Shown piece after piece: positions 7,005 through 11,623 of a stretch of 11,623 bases of DNA. A program made the translations under genes and the position numbers. The DNA is from Chitinophagales bacterium (GTDB lineage Bacteria; Bacteroidota; Bacteroidia; Chitinophagales; BACL12), in contig JACMJP010000278.1 in assembly GCA_014380545.1 (NCBI GenBank), positions 1 through 11,623 of the forward strand. Direction: 5' to 3'. The notes beneath the pieces were generated by a model that was not told the origin of the DNA, searched no databases, and was given only the letters and a program-made list of their open reading frames with translations. Each line of letters starts with the position of its first letter. Within the stretch, counting starts at the first letter, position 1.

Positions 7005-7604
7005 TTAATATTTTTTAAAGATTAAAACGTAAATCGTAGAGATAAAAATAATTGGAAATATGACCACTGATAAAACGTTTAGTATAATGCCAACTATAAT
7101 GTAAAAAATAAAAAGTAAAGTATTTTTTATGAAATTTTCATTACCTGTTTTATAGTTATTTAATAATAATTGTTTTCGGATATCATTTATCTTTATGTCT
7201 AACCAATACTCAGCAGGTAATTTATCTCTATAAAGATTTAATGTTTTACGCCCTTTCATAAATTCCCTGAAAACTCCTTTAGGATTAATAATCATTCCGA
7301 GTAGAAGCCCAAATATATTAATATAAAATGCAGTCCAATATTTTTTGCAGCCCGAACCAATTTCCCAGGCGGCAATTTCTGTTTCTCCTTTTAATACACT
7401 TGGATAGCCGGTGACTAAATGATGTATATCATGTTTAAGAACTGCTTTTCTTCTTGCATCAAAATTTGGAAAATAGAGTGAGAATGAATTACTCATCTCC
7501 ACTTTTACGAAAGGGTTACTCTGGCCGCCGTCGCTTTCTAATCCATACTTTTTATAAAAGTCAGGCAATAATTCCCGTGGAGTGTTTTCATTTATATCTT
7601 CCAT
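7005..7604 (-). CDS. Coq4-like protein with C-terminal membrane helices
   Basis: A 199-residue protein with the exact zinc-ligand signature of the Coq4 family, HDxxH-x11-E: H58, D59, H62 and E74 in HDIHHLVTGYPSVLKGETE. This is followed by the amphipathic EIAAWEIGSG segment. Eukaryotic COQ4 acts in ubiquinone biosynthesis on the C1 carbon of the ring. Most Bacteroidota make menaquinone, so the substrate here is probably different. A hydrophobic segment lies at about 92-106 and two probable membrane helices at about 161-178 and 181-196, unlike compact Coq4 proteins. The first ATG is 7604; an earlier TTG at 7610 adds two residues. It follows the conserved small gene by 48 bases on the same strand and is flanked by direct repeats. 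The assignment rests on the motif and overall layout; a generic metal-binding membrane protein is the alternative. Confidence 0.72.
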   Translation of the reverse strand: MEDINENTPRELLPDFYKKYGLESDGGQSNPFVKVEMSNSFSLYFPNFDARRKAVLKHDIHHLVTGYPSVLKGETEIAAWEIGSGCKKYWTAFYINIFGLLLGMIINPKGVFREFMKGRKTLNLYRDKLPAEYWLDIKINDIRKQLLLNNYKTGNENFIKNTLLFIFYIIVGIILNVLSVVIFPIIFISTIYVLIFKKY

Positions 7605-7652
7605 TTTCAATCATACAAAATATTTCATTTGGCAAATTAATTTTCTATTCTA

Positions 7653-8057
7653 TCATTTCGCCCGCATGCGATTATTTTTTGGATTATGCTCCAATTCAAC
7701 TAATCCGAGAACTTCCATTAAGGGCGGAACATACATACCAAATCTTCCCTTGAATCCTTTCTTTAATCCGTACCATCCGCCAACGGGGTTTTTTGCTGAT
7801 CTTGCCCATGCTTCAACTGTTCCTTCCTTTGCAGGTTTTTGTTCATCGGCACTTCCAAGTTCTATCCAGTCTTTATGTTTTTTCAGCATTGCATGACAGT
7901 CATCTATACAGCGCCACATATAATGTAAAGTTGTGCTTCCTACTTTGCAAACAAGAATATCATCTTCTTTATACATGATATATTCTGAGGTGCCGGGAGG
8001 TGTTTTCAATTTCCAGGGATTTTCTTTTGTGCCGGTTGTTGAAGTTGATTTTGCCAT
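7653..8057 (-). CDS. Conserved small protein of unknown function (NNRMRA tail)
   Basis: A 134-residue soluble protein with no signal peptide. Strongly patterned segments are ENPWKLKTPPGTSEY (12-26), CKVGSTTLHY (37-46), WIELGSADEQKPAKEGTVEAW (64-84), NPVGGWYGLKKG (90-101), GRFGMYVPPLMEVLGL (104-119) and the tail EHNPKNNRMRAK (123-134). I recall close relatives with the same segments and the same tail in quite different phyla (possibly the family listed as DUF6855; not verified). This suggests a widely exchanged gene. No catalytic motif is evident to me. It starts at ATG 8057, 44 bases after the retropepsin gene. Its last codons are duplicated beyond the Coq4-like gene. Confidence 0.85.
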   Translation of the reverse strand: MAKSTSTTGTKENPWKLKTPPGTSEYIMYKEDDILVCKVGSTTLHYMWRCIDDCHAMLKKHKDWIELGSADEQKPAKEGTVEAWARSAKNPVGGWYGLKKGFKGRFGMYVPPLMEVLGLVELEHNPKNNRMRAK

Positions 8058-8101
8058 AAGATAATTTATTGCAACGTAAAAATAAATATTAACCTTTAGA
8101 T

Positions 8102-8524
8102 TTATTTGCTATACAATTTTATCAATTTATTTTTATAATCTATTATTCCCTTATACTTTAGCAATATATCTCCTCCTATAATAACAATAATAGGATCAAG
8201 TCCTGCCTGCTGATATGCTGTATTTATCATCGAAAGATCAAGCAGCCCAAATTCTTTTTTGGGAATAATAAAATCCCCTATCTGAATATTCGGAATAGTT
8301 ATGAAACTGCTTTTATCATAAGTTGCACCTAATCCTGTTGTGCTGTGTTTTGATTCAACAACATGTAATTCAGAGAAATGCTTTTCAACATAAGTTTTAT
8401 CAATTACAGATTTTGAAGCACCCGTATCAATAAGATAAGTAACTTTTTTTCCTCCAATTTTCCCTTTCACAAAAATGTGTGATCCGCCCGGTGGAATTTT
8501 CTGTATCTTAAGTTTTATGTTCAT
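8102..8524 (-). CDS. Retropepsin-like aspartic protease
   Basis: A 140-residue single-lobe aspartic protease of the retropepsin/DUF1758-like clan. The catalytic motif is IDTGAS (D33-S37 in YLIDTGASKSVID), and the second hydrophobic motif IIGGDILLKYKGIIDY (115-130) takes the place of the usual ILGxDxL that packs against the active site. Such proteins must dimerise to form one active site. It has no signal peptide and no membrane helix, so it is predicted cytoplasmic; its target is unknown. The ATG at 8524 gives a start like that of related proteins (a short beta strand, then PPGGSHIFVKGKIGGK). An in-frame TTG at 8566 would overlap the mdh TGA and give 154 residues; this remains possible with translational coupling. 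It lies 38 bases after mdh, probably in one transcript. Confidence 0.86.
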   Translation of the reverse strand: MNIKLKIQKIPPGGSHIFVKGKIGGKKVTYLIDTGASKSVIDKTYVEKHFSELHVVESKHSTTGLGATYDKSSFITIPNIQIGDFIIPKKEFGLLDLSMINTAYQQAGLDPIIVIIGGDILLKYKGIIDYKNKLIKLYSK

Positions 8525-8562
8525 TATAGTGCTTTTCCTTAATTCCTCAATTAACTTTTCTC

Positions 8563-9501
8563 TCAAAACAACTTCATATTATCTAACACATCCATTACTT
8601 CTTTTACAGCGGAAGCACTTGAATTTAACAAAACCATTTCATCAGCATTTAATTTTAATTCAATTATTTCTTCAATTCCATTCTTTCCTAATTTTACCGG
8701 CACTCCAAGATAAATATTTTTAAATCCGTATTCACCATTTAATAAAACACAGCAAGGGAAAACTCTTTTTTCATCTTTAATAATTGCCTCCACCATTTGT
8801 GCTGCCGCAGCCCCAGGAGCATACCATGCACTTGTACCCAATAAATTCACAATTTCACCACCGCCTTTTTTTGTGCGCTCAATAATTGCATTTAATTTCT
8901 CTGCATCAATCATTTCTGTTACCGGAATTCCTGAAACAGTTGTATATCTCGGAAGCGGAACCATAGTGTCACCATGTCCACCGAGTAATAAGGCCTGTAT
9001 ATCTTTTGGCGAAACATTTAATGCTTCAGCAAGAAATGCACGGTATCTTGCTGTATCAAGAATTCCCGCCATACCGAAAACTTTTCTGCTGTCTTTTTTT
9101 GCAGCAAGATATGCGCAATAACACATTACATCCAGCGGGTTACTCACAACAATAATAATTGCATCCGGCGAATGTGCAATCACATTTTCAGTAACTGATT
9201 TTACAATGCCAGCATTCACACTAATAAGATCATCACGGCTCATTCCGGGTTTTCTGGGCAAACCTGAAGTAATTACAACAACATCACTATTTGCAGTTCT
9301 TGCATAATCATTTGTTACACCTGTGGTTTTTGTGCTGTAATTATCAATAGGGGCTTGCTGCCATGTATCAAGGCTTTTGCCTTCTGCAGTCCCTTCCTTA
9401 ATATCAAGAATCACAATTTCACTTAAAAAATCCTTGTGTGCAAGCACATTTGCCACAGTTGCACCAACATTTCCGGCGCCGATAACAGTTACTTTATTCA
9501 T
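8563..9501 (-). CDS. mdh: Malate dehydrogenase (NAD-dependent)
   Basis: A 312-residue enzyme of the LDH-like MDH group, interconverting malate and oxaloacetate in the TCA cycle in the cytoplasm. The Rossmann motif is GAGNVG (8-13), followed by D33 in VILDI, which selects NAD over NADP. The substrate-binding arginines are R83 and R89 in LPRKPGMSRDD. SNPLD (120-124) supplies N121. The catalytic pair is D149 (GILDTAR, with R152) and H176 (GGHGDTM). R83 in the position that is Gln in lactate dehydrogenases supports MDH. The ATG at 9501 starts exactly before the Rossmann strand; a TTG at 9525 would add eight residues over the predicted promoter and is rejected. It is the first gene of the minus-strand run and divergent from the metalloprotease gene. 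Confidence 0.97.
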   Translation of the reverse strand: MNKVTVIGAGNVGATVANVLAHKDFLSEIVILDIKEGTAEGKSLDTWQQAPIDNYSTKTTGVTNDYARTANSDVVVITSGLPRKPGMSRDDLISVNAGIVKSVTENVIAHSPDAIIIVVSNPLDVMCYCAYLAAKKDSRKVFGMAGILDTARYRAFLAEALNVSPKDIQALLLGGHGDTMVPLPRYTTVSGIPVTEMIDAEKLNAIIERTKKGGGEIVNLLGTSAWYAPGAAAAQMVEAIIKDEKRVFPCCVLLNGEYGFKNIYLGVPVKLGKNGIEEIIELKLNADEMVLLNSSASAVKEVMDVLDNMKLF

Positions 9502-9522
9502 GCTTTTGTCAATTTTCGGGGG

Positions 9523-9530
9523 CAAAGATA
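9523..9530 (-). promoter_or_regulatory. mdh: Minus-7 box TATCTTTG for mdh
   Basis: An exact TAnnTTTG match on the minus strand, ending 21 bases before the mdh ATG. The minus-33 region holds only TTTA at a 17-base distance (9548-9551), so that half is weak. Confidence 0.5.
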
Positions 9531-9567
9531 ATTTTCTTACCCTGAACTAAATATTGTGGATATGGTT

Positions 9568-9599
9568 TTTGATGAGGCAGCCCTAAATTACTAACTTTG
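9568..9599 (+). promoter_or_regulatory. Bacteroidota sigma-A promoter for the T9SS metalloprotease
   Basis: TTTG at 9568-9571, a 20-base spacer, then TAACTTTG at 9592-9599. This is a full match to the Bacteroidota consensus TTTG-N19-21-TAnnTTTG. The box ends 16 bases before the ATG, so the leader would be about 10 bases. It is the only promoter in the window with both elements. Confidence 0.8.
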
Positions 9600-9615
9600 C
9601 ATCAACATAACTACA

Positions 9616-11052
9616 ATGAATATAATGAAAAAACTGTTTCTATCAATTTTATTAATTCTACCCTTCCTGTCTATTGCGCAAAATTATTGCGGTACTCTTC
9701 AAACTGAAGAGCAATTAACATGGCTAAGGGATTTTCAGGCTAATTATACCGGTAGTGATTTTAGAGGAGGTGATACATATTATGTTCCGCTTAAAGTACA
9801 TATTGTAGGAACTGATGAAGGAACGGGATATATGAATGCTCAAACTGTGATGCAGGATATCTGTGATCTGAATGATAAATTTGCTGCAACAGGATTTCAC
9901 TTTTATCTATTTGAAGGAATAAATTATATAAACAATGATGATTATTATAACCATGACTGGGATGATGGTTATTTAATGATGGTGAATAATAATGTAGCTA
10001 ATGTTTCAAATATGTATTTTGTAAATGACCCTGTAGGCAATTGCGGATATTTTTCTTACGGTGGAGATGCTACAGCAATTAATAATGATTGTGGGGGTAT
10101 AGGGAATTCAACTATTGCACATGAGTTAGGGCATTTCTTTTCTTTGCCACACACATTTTATGGATGGGAGTGGGGAGAACCTGCAGCAAGCGACCAGGAA
10201 GAAGTGGATGGTGACAATTGTAATTCGGCTGCTGACGGTTTTTGTGATACACCACCTGATTACGCTCCGTTCAGATGGAATTGTTCTTCGCCTCCTGATT
10301 ATACTGATCCTGACGGAGTTGAATTTACGCCTGACGGAACATATTATATGAGTTATTCAAATGATGCCTGTACCGATAAATTTAGTGAGGAACAAATGGA
10401 CGCAATGCGGGGGAATTTAAATGGGCCAAGGAATAATTTATCAGATCATCCTGCGGTTACATTTACTGATGTTGATTCAACTGCATTGATTGCTCCTGAG
10501 GATGGTGCCGTACATCAATATCCAAATTATACCGTATTGAAATGGAAAGCTGTTGAAAACGCTGAAGGTTATGTTTTGCAAATTGCATATACTCCTACTT
10601 TTTCCGCAGTTAAATATGATATATTTACTACAGATACCTTTTTTCTTGCAACAGACCTTGCTGCGGAATTTAATTATAAATGGAGAGTAAAAGTTCTTGG
10701 TGAAGCAAATACCTGTGAGCCCGCAGGAAATTACAGGACATTTGAAACTGGCGCTGAATATCTATCTGCCATAGATGAAAACAATTTAGTATTTGATCAA
10801 TTTATTGTGTATCCAAATCCAACTAATAATACAGAAATGCTGCATGTTGACATTTCTTCTGCAGTTACTAAAGATGTTCTTTTGCAGATTACAGATATGA
10901 CCGGAAAGGTGATGTATGCAGAGAATTATAAAATAGCAACTTCAAAACAAACTTTAAATATACCTGTACAAAAATTTGCTGAAGGGATTTATTTAATGCA
11001 CGTGAGTGATGCAACAAATATACAGGTGCAAAAAATAATTATTACGAAATAA
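9616..11052 (+). CDS. Secreted M43 (pappalysin-type) zinc metalloprotease with T9SS sorting domain
   Basis: A 478-residue exported protease. A Sec signal peptide (MNIMKKLFLSILLILPFLSI, cleavage probably near AQ 21-22) is followed by the metzincin catalytic domain with zinc motif HELGHFFSLPH (H169, E170, H173, H179). The Met-turn is probably M245 in YYMSYSND. Paired Cys residues around it (for example in NCNSAADGFC, CSSPP and DACTDKF) suggest disulfides, as in M43 enzymes. Residues about 291-388 form a fibronectin III-like domain (LIAPEDGAVH ... TVLKWKAV ... YKWRVKV). The last ~75 residues are a T9SS type A sorting domain (FIVYPNPTNN ... EGIYLMHV ... KIIITK). It is probably released or anchored at the cell surface to digest proteins. 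The ATG at 9616 is followed by a second ATG at 9625; the promoter allows either. Confidence 0.93.
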   Translation: MNIMKKLFLSILLILPFLSIAQNYCGTLQTEEQLTWLRDFQANYTGSDFRGGDTYYVPLKVHIVGTDEGTGYMNAQTVMQDICDLNDKFAATGFHFYLFEGINYINNDDYYNHDWDDGYLMMVNNNVANVSNMYFVNDPVGNCGYFSYGGDATAINNDCGGIGNSTIAHELGHFFSLPHTFYGWEWGEPAASDQEEVDGDNCNSAADGFCDTPPDYAPFRWNCSSPPDYTDPDGVEFTPDGTYYMSYSNDACTDKFSEEQMDAMRGNLNGPRNNLSDHPAVTFTDVDSTALIAPEDGAVHQYPNYTVLKWKAVENAEGYVLQIAYTPTFSAVKYDIFTTDTFFLATDLAAEFNYKWRVKVLGEANTCEPAGNYRTFETGAEYLSAIDENNLVFDQFIVYPNPTNNTEMLHVDISSAVTKDVLLQITDMTGKVMYAENYKIATSKQTLNIPVQKFAEGIYLMHVSDATNIQVQKIIITK

Positions 11053-11076
11053 TACTTGAATTTAGTTTTATACAAG

Positions 11077-11110
11077 ATGCTCTCTTTAACCGGGGAGCAT
11101 TTTTATTTTT
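11077..11110 (+). terminator. Rho-independent terminator after the metalloprotease gene
   Basis: ATGCTCTC (11077-11084) pairs with GGGAGCAT (11093-11100), 8 bp with one T-G wobble and an 8-base loop, then TTTTATTTTT. It lies 24 bases after the stop. The convergent tilS stop codon (11086-11088) falls inside the hairpin loop. Confidence 0.82.
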
Positions 11111-11623
11111 AATAAGTGCTTTGTATTTTTTGAAACTTTAAATCTTTCATCCTGCCGCAATCCTACAAGCCAAATAATCCTGTCGTCATTCAATAAAACA
11201 AAAGTATTTTCTTTTTCATGCAAATTCACTTTCATATTCGTTAAAACATCACTCACTTTTTTCTTTGCAGGCTTCAGTGCCGGGTTGGTTTCTCCTCCAA
11301 CAGTTTTTGCAGGTTTCTTATACATACCTATAGGGTAGAAGTAATCCCCTTTTTTCCAAACCCTTAATGTGAGAGGAAATGAAATTTTATCAGTATCAAA
11401 ATAGGCAATATTGCCTGAATCATTAAACTTTATTGGTGATGCAATTTTCGAATACTCAAGATGCAGAATAAAATTTTTAGCAGTAACATGTTTATTATCC
11501 TTTTCAATTATAATATGTTTTGAATCCTCCGTGTTAACAGATGTGATGATGAGAAATTTCCTGTCAACTATTAATCTGTGTGTTGAACTAAAGAACTGTT
11601 TGCCTGAACCAAACAGATTCTCA
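11086..11623 (-). CDS. tilS: tRNA(Ile)-lysidine synthase, C-terminal part (runs off the window)
   Basis: The minus-strand frame is open from the stop at 11086 to the right edge, giving 178 C-terminal residues. The ATG at 11325 is internal, not a start. TilS changes C34 of the CAU-anticodon tRNA-Ile to lysidine so that it reads AUA. The part seen contains the linker SGKQFFSSTHRLIVDRKF and then the C-terminal tRNA-recognition domain (LTLRVWKKGDYFYPIGM, KKKVSDVLTNMKV, IIWLVGLRQDERFKV, then NTKHLLKIKM). The catalytic N-terminal PP-loop domain (SGGxDS) lies beyond the window. Between GM (99-100) and KKKVSD (120-125) there is an insert of about 19 residues rich in Lys, Pro and Gly that I do not expect in the family. 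Homologues usually pass from GM to the KKK segment within a few residues. Confidence 0.92.
   Translation of the reverse strand, partial: ENLFGSGKQFFSSTHRLIVDRKFLIITSVNTEDSKHIIIEKDNKHVTAKNFILHLEYSKIASPIKFNDSGNIAYFDTDKISFPLTLRVWKKGDYFYPIGMYKKPAKTVGGETNPALKPAKKKVSDVLTNMKVNLHEKENTFVLLNDDRIIWLVGLRQDERFKVSKNTKHLLKIKMLPG

Larger units (their letters stand above)
6938..7678. repeat. Near-identical 23-bp direct repeats flanking the Coq4-like gene
   Basis: The repeat copies are 6945-6967 and 7656-7678, offset by exactly 711 bases, sharing CGCCCGCATRCGATTATT and flanks with one mismatch. The right copy forms the 3' end of the conserved gene at 7653-8057. The Coq4-like gene (7005-7604) is the only gene between them. 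The arrangement resembles an element inserted at the 3' end of a gene with duplication of that end, but no recombinase is present. Confidence 0.6.
9502..9615. other. Divergent intergenic region between mdh and the metalloprotease gene
   Basis: 114 bases carrying two face-away promoters. TATCTTTG on the minus strand (9523-9530) points to mdh. TTTG-20 bases-TAACTTTG on the plus strand points to the metalloprotease. The two minus-7 boxes are about 60 bases apart. Confidence 0.6.

Noticed and set aside
7430..7450. HD-type phosphohydrolase reading of the HDIHH motif
   Set aside because: The distal ligands and fold pattern of HD hydrolases are not seen, while HDxxHx11E spacing fits Coq4 exactly.
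9502..9525. N-terminal extension of Mdh from a TTG at 9525
   Set aside because: It would place the minus-7 box in coding sequence, and the Rossmann fold begins directly at the ATG at 9501.
11086..11325. Small 79-residue stand-alone protein
   Set aside because: The frame continues without a stop to the window edge and matches TilS throughout, so the ATG is internal.

Overview
The window looks like chromosomal DNA from a member of the Bacteroidota. The DNA is AT-rich. Two secreted proteins end in type IX secretion (T9SS) type A sorting domains (YPNP followed by a beta-sandwich tail ending in KxxxTK), and T9SS is confined to this phylum. Start codons lack purine-rich Shine-Dalgarno sequences, and several genes carry the Bacteroidota sigma-A minus-7 box TAnnTTTG just upstream. 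No tRNA, rRNA, CRISPR array, transposase or integrase was seen. No stretch longer than 300 bases lacks a gene.

Layout. Positions 1-1602 (+) hold the 3' part of an FG-GAP/FN3/T9SS surface protein, closed by a strong terminator. Then come a MarR regulator and a four-helix membrane protein (+), probably one operon. An ATP-grasp enzyme (-) and the ribosome rescue factor ArfB (+) stand back to back with a 17-base gap. Each of them also meets a convergent neighbour at a shared TTAA stop tetranucleotide. From 9501 down to 3864 a run of minus-strand genes reads mdh (malate dehydrogenase), a retropepsin-like protease, a conserved small protein of unknown function, a Coq4-like protein with C-terminal membrane helices, a DUF4188 protein, prfC (release factor 3) and a secreted alpha/beta hydrolase. 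A T9SS-secreted M43-type metalloprotease (+) is divergent from mdh and has a textbook Bacteroidota promoter. The C-terminal part of tilS (-) runs off the right edge.

How the genes fit together. Several are translation housekeeping genes (prfC, arfB, tilS), mdh is central metabolism, and two are exported T9SS cargo. The part least explained by housekeeping is 6366-8524. The Coq4-like gene there keeps the exact HDxxHx11E metal motif. It is bracketed by a direct repeat: a displaced, synonymously diverged copy of the last codons of the neighbouring conserved gene lies on its far side, as if the gene had been inserted at, or duplicated with, the 3' end of its neighbour. This is the best candidate for something undescribed. 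No complete new defence or mobile system is evident.
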